The position numbers were made by a program, and so were the translations under genes. From NCBI GenBank assembly GCA_947444305.1, contig CANEZP010000010.1:1-64000 (forward strand): a stretch of 64,000 nucleotides of DNA, in the 5' to 3' direction. Positions 7,209 through 15,837 of the stretch are shown one piece after another. The DNA comes from Pseudobdellovibrionaceae bacterium. GTDB lineage: Bacteria; Bdellovibrionota; Bdellovibrionia; Bdellovibrionales; UBA1609. Position 1 is the first letter of the stretch. Each line of letters opens with the position of its first letter. Under the pieces are notes generated by a model that saw only the letters and a list, made by a program, of their open reading frames with translations, did not search any database and was not told where the DNA came from.

Positions 7209-9940
7209 GTCAGGGCCTCTACGCATTTCGGGCAAAAGGTTGGGAACCGCGAATCTTTACCGGTGAGCACATCGTAGTACCAGCAGCGCTCGCACTTAAC
7301 GCCCGCCGCTTTCGCCGCGGTGACTTTAAGCTCTTGAGCTTCCTGGACCGTGTACTGAGACACCATAAGGAATTCTCGCAAATGTGCATCGTATTTCTCA
7401 AGGACATTCTTTAGCGCGGGCGGCGCCGCGATGACGATCGCCGCATCTAACGACGATCCGATGATTTTTTCGCGGCGAAGATCTTCGAGTACTTTGCTGG
7501 AAGCCGCGCGGACCTCGAGCAGTTTCGCGAAATCTTGCGCGATCCGCTCGTTCAACCATTCCGGCTGCGCTTTCGGGTAGTCGGTCAGGAACACGCTTTC
7601 TTTTTTCTCGCCGGGCAAGTAGCCGTAAGTTTCTTCGGCGAGGAAGGACGCGATCGGCGCCATGACTCCGCATAAGGATTTAACCGTGTGGTACAGAACC
7701 GTCTGCGCCGCGCGGCGCTTCGGGCCGTCGACCTTACCGGTGTAGAGGCGGTCTTTCAAAATATCGAGGTACGTGGCCGACAAATCGATCGCGAAAAAAT
7801 TATTGAGGCCGTGATAAACCTTATAGAATTCAAAGACGTCGTAAGCGGCCGTCGATTTTTCGATCAACGTGCCCAATTGATTGAGCTCCCATTGATCCAG
7901 CGGCGTCATGTCTTTGTAAGCGACCTGATCCTTTGCGGGATCGAAGTCATTCAAATTACCGAGCAAGAAACGGATCGTGTTGCGAAACCGGCGGTAGGTG
8001 TCGGCGATCCGGGACATCATCTCTTTCGAGATGGTGAGATCTTGCCCGTAATCTTCGTGGCTGACCCAGATGCGTAAGATTTCGGCGCCGCTCTCTTTGA
8101 TGATTTCTTCGGGGTCGACCGTGTTGCCGACGCTCTTCGACATTTTGTAGCCTTGAGCATCGTTGACGAAGCCGTGCGTGATCAATGCTTTGAACGGCGG
8201 TTTGTCTTCGGCCGCGATGGCGGAAACCAATGAGGTTTGGAACCAGCCACGGTGTTGATCGCTGCCTTCCAGATAAATGTCGGCGGGAAAGGTGAGTTCC
8301 GGGCGACGTTTTTGTACGGCCGTGTGACACACGCCCGAATCAAACCAAACGTCCAAAATGTCTTTGCCGATCACGAACGAGGCGTTGCCGCATTCGCAAG
8401 TGTGTCCCTTAGTGAATTCGGCCGTGGGACGGGAGTAATAGGCTTCGAGCCCTTCTTTCGAACTTTCCATGACGTCGGCGAGGCGGTTCATCACTTCGCT
8501 ATTTACCAAAGGCTTATTGCATTTGTCGCAGTAGAAAACCGGAACCGGAACGCCCCAAACGCGCTGACGCGACAAGCACCAGTCGGGTGAGTTCGAGATC
8601 ATCGCGTGCAAGCGCTGCGCGCCCCATTTAGGAAAATACTGAATCTGGCTTTCGGCGGCGCTAAGGCACTTCTGCCGCAACGGATAGTTGGAGTGATCCA
8701 TGCGGATAAACCACTGCGGCGTCGCGCGGAAGATGACCGGCACCTTCGAGCGCGGACTGTGCGGATACGAATGCGTGATCTCTTTTACGGCAACCAAATG
8801 CCCGGTCGACTTCAAATGCTCGACGATCTTGGGATTTGATTCGTTGAGCTTCAAGCCCGCGAAGAGTTTCACTTCGGGCTTCATGCGGCCCGCTTCGTCG
8901 ACGCCGCTGTAGACGGGAAGATTGTATTTCAAACCGACCGCGTAATCTTCAAGACCGTGCCCCGGGGCCGTGTGCACCGCGCCCGAACCGGCTTCGAGAG
9001 TTACGTGATCACCGAGGATGATTTGCGAATCGCGCTCCATGAACGGATGTTCGGCCTTAAGGCCTTCGAAATCGGCGCCCATTTTCGAAGTGAGCAAAGT
9101 GAGCGTGAGTCCGGTTTCTTTCTCGACGGATTCTTTCAAATCTTCGGCGAGGATCAAGATCTCTTTACCCGTATCGTAAAAGCCGTACGAAAAATTAGCG
9201 TTTAGAGCGATCGCGAAGTTGGCCGGCAAGGTCCACGGCGTGGTCGTCCAGATCAACATGTAAACGGGATGCGCGACCGATAGCTTCACGCCGAGCGGGA
9301 TGTCGTTCATCGCGAAACGCACGAAGATCGAAAGCGATTTGTGATCTTTGTATTCAACCTCGGCCGCGGCTAAAGCGGTTTGTAAAGCGGGATCCCAGTA
9401 AACCGGTTTCTCACCGCGATAAAAGATGCCGTTGTCGTTAATCTTGGCCAGAACGCGAATTTCGTCGGCTTCGTACTCCGATTGCAAAGTCAGGTAAGGA
9501 TTTTCCCAGTCGGCGAGGATGCCCAGTCGTTCGAACTGAACTTTTTGTTTCTCGACCCAGCTCATCGCTTCTTCGCGGCACATCTTGCGGACTTCGGCGT
9601 CGGAATGCTCTTTACGTTTCGCGCCCAAACGTTTGGTCACGTTCAGCTCGATCGGCAAACCGTGGCAATCCCAGCCGGGGATGAAGGCGGCCTTGTAGCC
9701 TTGCAGATTTTTGTATTTGAGGACGATGTCCTTCAACACTTTGTTCAAGACGTGGCCGACGTGAATCTTACCGTTCGCGTAGGGTGGACCGTCGGGCATG
9801 GTGAACAAACCTTTCGGTGCCGGTTTGTTCATGACCTTTTGGTAAACGTCGTTTTTCTTCCACGCGGCGATGCGCTCGGGCTCAGTTTGGGCCAAATTTC
9901 CCTTCATGGGGAAATCTGTTTTTGGTAGCTGGACATTCAT
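7205..9940 (-). CDS. ileS: Isoleucyl-tRNA synthetase
   Basis: A class I aminoacyl-tRNA synthetase charging tRNA-Ile, 911 aa as expected for the bacterial type. The HIGH-type signature appears as IHVGHVLNK near residue 60, the editing domain occupies the middle, KMSKS is intact in GYKMSKSVGN, and the C-terminal zinc finger CERCWYY...CPKC is present. The protein is therefore the zinc-containing, mupirocin-sensitive-type bacterial enzyme by architecture. The gene follows a secreted-protein gene by 9 bp and overlaps lspA. Confidence 0.97.
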   Translation of the reverse strand: MNVQLPKTDFPMKGNLAQTEPERIAAWKKNDVYQKVMNKPAPKGLFTMPDGPPYANGKIHVGHVLNKVLKDIVLKYKNLQGYKAAFIPGWDCHGLPIELNVTKRLGAKRKEHSDAEVRKMCREEAMSWVEKQKVQFERLGILADWENPYLTLQSEYEADEIRVLAKINDNGIFYRGEKPVYWDPALQTALAAAEVEYKDHKSLSIFVRFAMNDIPLGVKLSVAHPVYMLIWTTTPWTLPANFAIALNANFSYGFYDTGKEILILAEDLKESVEKETGLTLTLLTSKMGADFEGLKAEHPFMERDSQIILGDHVTLEAGSGAVHTAPGHGLEDYAVGLKYNLPVYSGVDEAGRMKPEVKLFAGLKLNESNPKIVEHLKSTGHLVAVKEITHSYPHSPRSKVPVIFRATPQWFIRMDHSNYPLRQKCLSAAESQIQYFPKWGAQRLHAMISNSPDWCLSRQRVWGVPVPVFYCDKCNKPLVNSEVMNRLADVMESSKEGLEAYYSRPTAEFTKGHTCECGNASFVIGKDILDVWFDSGVCHTAVQKRRPELTFPADIYLEGSDQHRGWFQTSLVSAIAAEDKPPFKALITHGFVNDAQGYKMSKSVGNTVDPEEIIKESGAEILRIWVSHEDYGQDLTISKEMMSRIADTYRRFRNTIRFLLGNLNDFDPAKDQVAYKDMTPLDQWELNQLGTLIEKSTAAYDVFEFYKVYHGLNNFFAIDLSATYLDILKDRLYTGKVDGPKRRAAQTVLYHTVKSLCGVMAPIASFLAEETYGYLPGEKKESVFLTDYPKAQPEWLNERIAQDFAKLLEVRAASSKVLEDLRREKIIGSSLDAAIVIAAPPALKNVLEKYDAHLREFLMVSQYTVQEAQELKVTAAKAAGVKCERCWYYDVLTGKDSRFPTFCPKCVEALT

Positions 9941-9949
9941 GAGGCCACA

Positions 9950-10423
9950 TTACTTAGAGGCGATTGTTGCCGTCAAGGTGCAGTAGGAGCCGGTGGCCTC
10001 GTTGATCTCCTCGTTCACCGCCATGCCCAAATTTGCGATGGGCGTCGGTTCGGCTTGTTCAAGAAACGCGGTTCCGTAAGAGATGTCCTGGCCCGTCCCG
10101 GTTTTACGCCACGGGGTCAGGCGGATATGAAAGTTTTTTTCGTTTTTCTCGCGTTTAATCTCGATCGCGACGTAGACCTCGTAACCGGCCGAATTAAGCG
10201 GGTGATAAAGCTGCGGTTCACGGGCGGTCGTTTTACCCGCGTCGTTTAATTCTAAGCGGTAGGTGATGGTTTCGCGCTTGTCGATCACTTGGACTTCGTT
10301 CGCGTCGTTCTTACAGAACGCTTTGAAGTAGAGATTAAAATTAAGATCCATCGACTGGCCGGCAAAGGCGGATGGGCCGAGGAGCGACGAGAGCACAAGG
10401 GAAGCGGTCAAAAGCCGGAGCAT
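9950..10423 (-). CDS. Secreted hypothetical protein upstream of ileS
   Basis: 157 aa with a signal peptide (MLRLLTASLVLSSLLGPSAFAG) and a mature part rich in beta-strand-like segments. Two cysteines (AFCKND and SYCTLT) could form a disulphide. It lies 27 bp after the His-rich gene and 9 bp before ileS, so it is probably the second gene of the operon. I do not recognise the family. Confidence 0.7.
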   Translation of the reverse strand: MLRLLTASLVLSSLLGPSAFAGQSMDLNFNLYFKAFCKNDANEVQVIDKRETITYRLELNDAGKTTAREPQLYHPLNSAGYEVYVAIEIKREKNEKNFHIRLTPWRKTGTGQDISYGTAFLEQAEPTPIANLGMAVNEEINEATGSYCTLTATIASK

Positions 10424-10450
10424 GCGATCCCCTTAGCGGGTGGTTTTTAT

Positions 10451-11071
10451 TTAAGGAAACAATTCTCGTGCGCGCTGAATGCCCAGCGTGATGAGCATGC
10501 GTAGCGCTTCGCCCTCGCTGCTGAGGTTAAACCGTTCTTGAATTTCACGTGCGAACGCAAGGGATTTGGCGTCGCACGACCAAGCAACCGTGGACGCGGC
10601 CGGCTCGTTTTGCACCTGCGGCAAATTCACCGGCGCGGGTGCGTGTTGCACATGCAGGTGAACGTGTTGCTGAGAATGCGAATGCGAATGCGCTTGCGCC
10701 ACCGGGGCGGGCGCGGTGTGCAGATGATTGTGTTGGTGATTCGGCCCTTGCACGGAAGAAAGAGAGCGGTTCGGCGAATAGAGGCTCGGCCCGTCGGGCC
10801 GGGCGGGTGTTGGGGGGGCGGATGGTTCCTCGAACTGTTTCAAGTCCTCGGCGAGGTGCTTGAGATCTTGTTTGAAGTTTTCTCCACTCACCGGGGCTTC
10901 GAGCTGGGCCGCGGTCATCCGACGGCGCGCCTGCAGGTAGAAGCTGACGATGAGGTCTGCCGAACTCGCTCTTTCTCTCACGGCGGGCGGTTGATGAGAA
11001 ATCCACTCGATCGCTTTGACCAGGATGTCGCGGGTGTAGGCTTGGGGTGGAATATTCGTCGTAATCGCCAT
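10451..11071 (-). CDS. Hypothetical protein with a His/Pro/Ala-rich central linker
   Basis: 206 aa, no signal peptide. Residues 1-85 look helical and folded. The middle is low complexity with alternating histidines (HQHNHLH, AHSHSHSQQHVHLHVQH), a possible metal-binding or sticky segment. The last 45 residues (SLAFAREIQERFNLSSEGEALRMLI...) look like a second helical domain. It heads the minus-strand operon leading to ileS-lspA-lgt. Function unknown. Confidence 0.65.
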   Translation of the reverse strand: MAITTNIPPQAYTRDILVKAIEWISHQPPAVRERASSADLIVSFYLQARRRMTAAQLEAPVSGENFKQDLKHLAEDLKQFEEPSAPPTPARPDGPSLYSPNRSLSSVQGPNHQHNHLHTAPAPVAQAHSHSHSQQHVHLHVQHAPAPVNLPQVQNEPAASTVAWSCDAKSLAFAREIQERFNLSSEGEALRMLITLGIQRARELFP

Positions 11072-11192
11072 GAATCGAAAAGCCTATGGACGCTTCGCGA
11101 TTCGCACAACCTAAATTCCTGAAAATTCATTTTTACCAGGGGTTTGCACGAATTTCTTTGACTGAAAAATAGGAGCGGTTTGGTTCCACAGT

Positions 11193-11213
11193 TTATCAAC
11201 AGACTTATCCACA
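11193..11213. promoter_or_regulatory. Two DnaA-box-like sites
   Basis: TTATCAACA (11193) and a perfect TTATCCACA (11205) lie in the same orientation 12 bp apart in an AT-rich divergent intergenic region. TTATCCACA is the high-affinity DnaA box consensus. A third partial match (TTCCACA) precedes them. This could be a DnaA-regulated promoter or a DnaA titration site. No dnaA gene or other origin hallmark is nearby. Confidence 0.5.
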
Positions 11214-11306
11214 CTATAAAAAATTTTGCGGTGACATAAACGCCTATCGCGCCTAAAAATCCACGTTCTTGATTTCGATCCGTATTAAACCAGGAGGAGT
11301 CCTCAG

Positions 11307-11990
11307 ATGTCCGTTACCGCTCTTAAAGCTCTCGCTTTGTCCGCAACGCTCTTACTTTCCACCCTCACTTCCGCGATGGAACCACTCACCGTCATTAGCC
11401 CCCTCGACGAAGACTACAATTACTATTCCGGCGTCGTGAACATGGACCAAAAATTAGTGAACGAAGGTCTCATCGGCGTGTCGACCGAGTACGATATGTT
11501 CAACGTCACCGGCCGCGTCGTTGCGATCGCCGACGGCACTCGCGTTAATCCTTACAATCGTTTGAATCCTTATAATTTGGTTCTGACCGTGAACGGTAAT
11601 TTGTATTACGTCGATTCGATTTTGAACCGCGTGGATTCATTCAAAATCCGCCGCCGTTGGGCCAACAATCCCGAGCCCGGCGTTTTCTTGCGCATCGAAG
11701 GCCGACGCCTTAACCCCGACGATGGACGCTCAGAAGTTGCCACCGTTTGGATCAAGATTGCGACTCCCGAAGGCCGCGCACTTCCCGTACTTAAAGTTTT
11801 GGAAGGCGATTATGATTTGGCCGACAACTCGGCTCCCTCACTTTACCAGCCCGCCTCGATGATGCTCGATCAACTCGAAAAACCGTGGCCCGGTCCATAC
11901 GGTCCGTACTCTGGCGAAGGCAATCCCGGTCCGTTGCTCCCGCCGCCCCCGATGCGCGGCGAAAACCCCGGCGACAAAATCGGTTTGTAA
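11307..11990 (+). CDS. Secreted hypothetical protein with a Pro/Gly-rich tail
   Basis: 227 aa. The start is supported by a strong AGGAGGAG site. A signal peptide (MSVTALKALALSATLLLSTLTSAM) is followed by a predicted beta-rich domain (VTGRVVAIADG, LVLTVNGNLYYVDS, FKIRRRW) of about 150 aa. The C-terminus is a flexible PWPGPYGPYSG and LLPPPPM segment. No cysteines are seen in the mature part. A clean terminator follows at 12021. Family not recognised. Confidence 0.75.
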   Translation: MSVTALKALALSATLLLSTLTSAMEPLTVISPLDEDYNYYSGVVNMDQKLVNEGLIGVSTEYDMFNVTGRVVAIADGTRVNPYNRLNPYNLVLTVNGNLYYVDSILNRVDSFKIRRRWANNPEPGVFLRIEGRRLNPDDGRSEVATVWIKIATPEGRALPVLKVLEGDYDLADNSAPSLYQPASMMLDQLEKPWPGPYGPYSGEGNPGPLLPPPPMRGENPGDKIGL

Positions 11991-12020
11991 TCACCAAAGC
12001 GATCCGCATTTTCTGGAAGA

Positions 12021-12044
12021 CCCCGCCGCGAGCGGGGTTTTTTT
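12021..12044 (+). terminator. Rho-independent terminator
   Basis: CCCCGC-CGCGA-GCGGGG followed by seven T residues, 30 bp after the stop of the secreted protein gene at 11307. Confidence 0.93.
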
Positions 12045-12120
12045 GTTTGGCCACGTCTCGGACTGGCACGAACATCTTCAAGTTTTCTAGATATTGGCGT
12101 ACGCAACGGCGCAACTTTCG

Positions 12121-12219
12121 AAGGCGTCGAAATGAACAAATTGGGCCCGTAAGGTTCTTAGGTTGGAGATCAAAAGCGCTCGGTTGCAGTTAACGGCCGA
12201 TTTGCTCATTTCGACGCCT
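12121..12219. repeat. 99-bp inverted-repeat element, copy 1
   Basis: The left arm AAGGCGTCGAAATGAACAAA and the right arm TTTGCTCATTTCGACGCCT are inverted repeats (one mismatch) around a 58-bp core. A second element of the same length with the same ends lies at 50151. The cores are not visibly related. A GC-rich stretch with CTTAGCCGGAGGGCG about 30 bp further right resembles CTAAGCCGGACGGGCG right of copy 2, so similarity may extend beyond the arms. Confidence 0.85.
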
Positions 12220-12434
12220 CAGCGGGTTGGCTGATGTCCCAGCTGGTGGCCGACGCCTTAGCCGGAGGGCGCCCCGTGGATTTGGTGAGCTCAACGCCGA
12301 ACCGGTCGCGGATCGGTAGGCCCAGGCCGCTCGCCCCGGTTGGGCTGCGCCCAGGCCGCCGCTGGCCGCCGGCGGGCACGTCGGCCGGACTTTGGGCGGA
12401 TCAAGCTAAAGCCGCAAAATCCGAAAAGATATTC

Positions 12435-14327
12435 ATGCTTTCGCTCTCCGCGTTCAAAGAAAAAACCGCCGCGTCCGGCGCCGTGAGGTGGCCCGAAGCG
12501 CCGCCGCTCGAAACGCTTTGGCGCTTTCCCGTGACCGCGTCGCGCGAGGATATTTGGAAGTACCTCTCCGACACTTCGCGCTTCAACCGCGAGATCGGTC
12601 TATCGAAAAGAACGGAACGGGAAATCGACGGCGAAGTGCACGTCACGACCACGATGATGGGCATTCCGCAGCGCTGGATTGAGGAGCCGTGGAACTGGAT
12701 CGCGGGACAAACGATCGCGTCGAAGCGAACCTACCAACAAGGACTAGCTAAGAAAGTCCACGCTGTTTTCGACATCGATGAGGAAAGTGCCGGAGCGCGC
12801 TTTGTTTACATTTATTTCGGTTGGACCCCGAAGAACGCTTTCTGGTCGTTGTTTCTGAAACTGACCGCGTCCATGCTACAAAAAAAGTTTAGTGAGGCGT
12901 TCCTCAAAATCGACCGGCACTTCTCCGTCGGTAGTGAACGGAGAATGTTCAACGCGCTCCAAAAGAAAGCGCCCGAGATGACCGAGCGGGGAGCGAAGCT
13001 TCTTCAAGAGCAGCGCGCCCAATTAGCGGTAAAGGTGTCCGCGCCGGTTGTGGTGAACTCACTGTGCGACTGGATTTTGAACGCCGACGATTTAGATATC
13101 GAAAACATAAAAGTCCGTGCGCTCGCGCAACAATGGAAAGTCGATCACCGCGAATTGCTAAAGGTGTGTTTGCACGCGGCGCACTCGGGGCTTCTGCAAA
13201 TTAGTTGGAAGGTCGTTTGCCCGCACTGCCGGGGTCCGCGTTTCTCGGCCGAATCGTTAGGAGATATCCCCGAGGAAGCGAATTGCGAAACCTGCGAACT
13301 CGACTTCAAGACGGGCGCGCAAGAGGCGGTCGAGGTGATGTTCCACGTTCATCCCTCCATTCGCGTCGTAACGCCCGCTCTGTACTGCGCGGCCGAGCCC
13401 GCGAAGAAGCCGCACATAAAAGTTCAGCAACGGATCGCGCCGGGCGAAACGTTGCGCGTACGCCAGAGTTTCGCGAGCGGCAATCATCGCGTGCGCGCGA
13501 TCGGGCAAACTTGGGAAGTGCTCATCCACGCGGACAAGGCGCGGCCCGCGGCTACGATCGACTGCGGTCGCGGGGCGGAAAGCAAAAACGGGTCGGCCAT
13601 ATTTGAAGCGGGCCTCGAGAACGAACTGCGGTTTCGTAACGACACGAAAGAAGATGTGCTTTTCATCAGCGAAAATCTTTGGTGGGAATCCGAAATTCTG
13701 AAACCGGTCGACGTGTTCTCAAGTCCGGAGTTCCGTCACTTGTTTTCGCAAGAACACCTCGACGTGAACGTACAGCTTCACTTAGGCGAACAAGCGCTGC
13801 TCTTTACCGATATCGTCGGCTCGACCATGTTTTATAACGATGTCGGTGATGCGAAAGCGTTCGTCGAAATCCGCGGGCACTTTCAAGAAATCTTTAAGGT
13901 GGTCGGCATCCATCACGGCGTCGTGGTGAAGACGATCGGTGACGCGGTAATGGCATCGTTCCCTTCGATAGAAGACGCGCTCACGGCGGCGGTCGCGATC
14001 CAAGATTGCTTTCCGGCGAAGAGGACGAGCTCGCCGATCCGCGTGCGCGTGTCGGTACACAAAGGGCAAGTCATGGCCGTACATTTGAATAGCGGAGTGG
14101 ATTACTTCGGCAGCGCGGTCAATTTCACCGCCAAAATTCAATCGGCCGCGAACGCGCACGAGATTGCGATGTCGCAAGAGGTGTACGCCCGGTTTGCGGA
14201 AGAGTTTGCGGCGAAAAGCCAAAACTTCAGCGTGCGCCGGCACGAAGAGCGGCGCCGCTATCTCAACGCCGCCGAGATCTTCGTGGTGAAGGTCGGCGGG
14301 GCCGCTGCCGGTAAAGCCGCGTCTTAG
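12435..14327 (+). CDS. Class III adenylate cyclase with N-terminal SRPBCC-like and zinc-ribbon regions
   Basis: About 630 aa, soluble, makes cAMP from ATP by its C-terminal cyclase domain. The ATG at 12435 is preferred over the ORF start. Residues 1-180 resemble an SRPBCC/START-like ligand-binding fold (LWRFPVTASREDIWKYLSD). A central region carries a zinc-ribbon pattern CPHC...CETC. The catalytic domain starts near 445 with LFTDIVGST (first metal aspartate, about D459) and KTIGDAVMAS (second metal aspartate). Lys in VVKTIGD and Asp in VDYFGSAVN fit adenine selectivity. The usual Asn-x3-Arg transition-state motif reads NFTAK, so Lys replaces Arg. This may lower activity or be tolerated. It stands alone downstream of the 99-bp element. 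Confidence 0.85.
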   Translation: MLSLSAFKEKTAASGAVRWPEAPPLETLWRFPVTASREDIWKYLSDTSRFNREIGLSKRTEREIDGEVHVTTTMMGIPQRWIEEPWNWIAGQTIASKRTYQQGLAKKVHAVFDIDEESAGARFVYIYFGWTPKNAFWSLFLKLTASMLQKKFSEAFLKIDRHFSVGSERRMFNALQKKAPEMTERGAKLLQEQRAQLAVKVSAPVVVNSLCDWILNADDLDIENIKVRALAQQWKVDHRELLKVCLHAAHSGLLQISWKVVCPHCRGPRFSAESLGDIPEEANCETCELDFKTGAQEAVEVMFHVHPSIRVVTPALYCAAEPAKKPHIKVQQRIAPGETLRVRQSFASGNHRVRAIGQTWEVLIHADKARPAATIDCGRGAESKNGSAIFEAGLENELRFRNDTKEDVLFISENLWWESEILKPVDVFSSPEFRHLFSQEHLDVNVQLHLGEQALLFTDIVGSTMFYNDVGDAKAFVEIRGHFQEIFKVVGIHHGVVVKTIGDAVMASFPSIEDALTAAVAIQDCFPAKRTSSPIRVRVSVHKGQVMAVHLNSGVDYFGSAVNFTAKIQSAANAHEIAMSQEVYARFAEEFAAKSQNFSVRRHEERRRYLNAAEIFVVKVGGAAAGKAAS

Positions 14328-14343
14328 CCGGTCGTCTTAGGTT

Positions 14344-15837
14344 CTACTCCGAATAATCGCGTGCGTTGATCGCGTACTTCTCAATCTTCCGTAACAAGGT
14401 TTTCTTGGGAATGTTCGCGTGCAGCGCCGTTTGATTGATACGGCCCTTGAACAATTTCAGCGCTTTGATGATGAACTCTTTCTCAAAGGCTTCTTTGTGC
14501 TTATTGAAATCGAGTTGCTCGCCCGAAAGCTTGAACATTTCTTCCGGCGCGGCCGCATCGTCCGCGGCGTCCTCGGTGGGCGTGCTCTTCGCGTCCAATT
14601 CGTCCGTCCCACCTTGCGCGAGCATCTCTTCGCGTGCTTTTAGCTGGGCGGCCGAAAGTTCGGTGCCGGTGGCGTTCAAAATGGATTCGGGCAAAGAGTT
14701 CACCTGGATCATGTTGGTCTCTTCTAGGATGAACGCGTGCTCCATGATGTTCTCGAGCTCGCGGATGTTCCCGGGCCATTCGTATTTCTTCAGCACGGAT
14801 AAAGCTTCGCTCGAAACACCGATCACGCGTTTGTTTTGCGCGCGGTTGAATTTTTGGATGAACAAGTGCACGAGATGATCGATGTCGGCGCGGCGTTCGG
14901 CCAGCGACGGTAACGTGATCGGCATAACGTTCAGGCGATAGTATAAGTCCTCACGGAAATCGCCTTTCTTGTTCATCTCTTCGAGCGGGCGATTGGTCGC
15001 GGCGATGATGCGCACGTTGGATTCAATCTCGCGATTAGCCCCGACGGGCGTGAACATCTTTTCTTGCAATACGCGCAATAACTTCACCTGCATGAGCAGC
15101 GGCAGGTCGCCGATCTCGTCCAGAAACAAGGTGCCGCCCTCGGCGTATTGAAATTTTCCGATCTTACGTTGATCCGCGCCGGTGAACGAGCCTTTCTCAT
15201 GGCCGAACAACTCGCTCTCGAATAAATTTTCGGGAATGGCCGAGCAATTGATCGCGACGAACTTGCCGTCTTTGAACGACGAGTTGGAATGGATCGCGCG
15301 CGCGACCAGTTCTTTACCGGTGCCCGAGGCACCGCGAATCAGAACGGGCGTGTCGACTTTCGACAAGCGCATGATGACGTTAAAGACCTTTTTCATCTGC
15401 GAAGTCTGGCCGATGATTTCGCGGCCGACCTCGGTCTGCATCGAGAACGAGGCCGACGCTTGCGAGATAAGAGAGTAAGCGTTGATCGCGCGGTCAACCA
15501 TCGCGACGAGGTCTTCCGACTTGATCGGTTTCGAAACGTAATTGAACGCACCCTCTTTAACGGCGCGAACGGCGTCGTCGATGTTTGCGTAGGCGGTCAA
15601 AATCAGAACGATGATCGAAGGGTCGTGTTCCTTGATTACGCGCAACGCTTCGAGCCCCGACATGCGCGGCATATCGACGTCGAGCAACACCATGTTGTAG
15701 GTCTTGGCTTTCACCTTTTCGACCGCGTTGACGCCGTCAAAAGCTTCGTCGACTTCGAAGCGGCCGGTGGCGCTTAACGCCGCCTGCACGCTCAGACGAA
15801 GGCCTGCATCGTCATCGCAAACCAGTACCTTAAACAT
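14344..15837 (-). CDS. Sigma-54-dependent response regulator (NtrC family)
   Basis: 497 aa with a receiver domain (residues 1-115, phospho-acceptor D53 in VLLDVDMPRMSG), an AAA+ domain with Walker A (RGASGTGKE) and the sigma-54 contact loop GSFTGAD, and a Fis-type helix-turn-helix at the end (FKGRINQTALHANIPKKTLLRKI). An acidic Ala/Asp/Glu linker of about 40 aa separates AAA+ from the DNA-binding part. It overlaps the 3' end of the CHASE2 kinase gene by 8 bp, so the two form a cognate pair. Targets unknown; one sigma-54 promoter is seen in this window before fliL. Confidence 0.93.
   Translation of the reverse strand: MFKVLVCDDDAGLRLSVQAALSATGRFEVDEAFDGVNAVEKVKAKTYNMVLLDVDMPRMSGLEALRVIKEHDPSIIVLILTAYANIDDAVRAVKEGAFNYVSKPIKSEDLVAMVDRAINAYSLISQASASFSMQTEVGREIIGQTSQMKKVFNVIMRLSKVDTPVLIRGASGTGKELVARAIHSNSSFKDGKFVAINCSAIPENLFESELFGHEKGSFTGADQRKIGKFQYAEGGTLFLDEIGDLPLLMQVKLLRVLQEKMFTPVGANREIESNVRIIAATNRPLEEMNKKGDFREDLYYRLNVMPITLPSLAERRADIDHLVHLFIQKFNRAQNKRVIGVSSEALSVLKKYEWPGNIRELENIMEHAFILEETNMIQVNSLPESILNATGTELSAAQLKAREEMLAQGGTDELDAKSTPTEDAADDAAAPEEMFKLSGEQLDFNKHKEAFEKEFIIKALKLFKGRINQTALHANIPKKTLLRKIEKYAINARDYSE

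Larger units (their letters stand above)
11991..12434. other. Long intergenic region before the adenylate cyclase gene
   Basis: About 440 bp without a convincing gene. It holds the terminator at 12021, the 99-bp inverted-repeat element at 12121 and a very GC-rich stretch (12250-12400) with repeated GCCCAGGCCGC. The ORF track extends the cyclase into this stretch, but the added residues are Arg/Pro/Gly low complexity without a ribosome binding site, so I treat it as noncoding. Confidence 0.6.

Noticed and set aside
11072-11306. Chromosomal replication origin
   Set aside because: Only two good DnaA boxes, no dnaA, dnaN or other origin-linked genes, no clear unwinding repeats.
12121-12219. Integron attC site
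   Set aside because: The ends lack the GTTRRRY/RYYYAAC core sites, and there is no integrase or cassette array.
12234-12434. 67-codon N-terminal extension of the adenylate cyclase in the ORF track
   Set aside because: No ribosome site, Arg/Pro/Gly low complexity matching the GC-rich noncoding stretch, and the domain starts only after the ATG at 12435.
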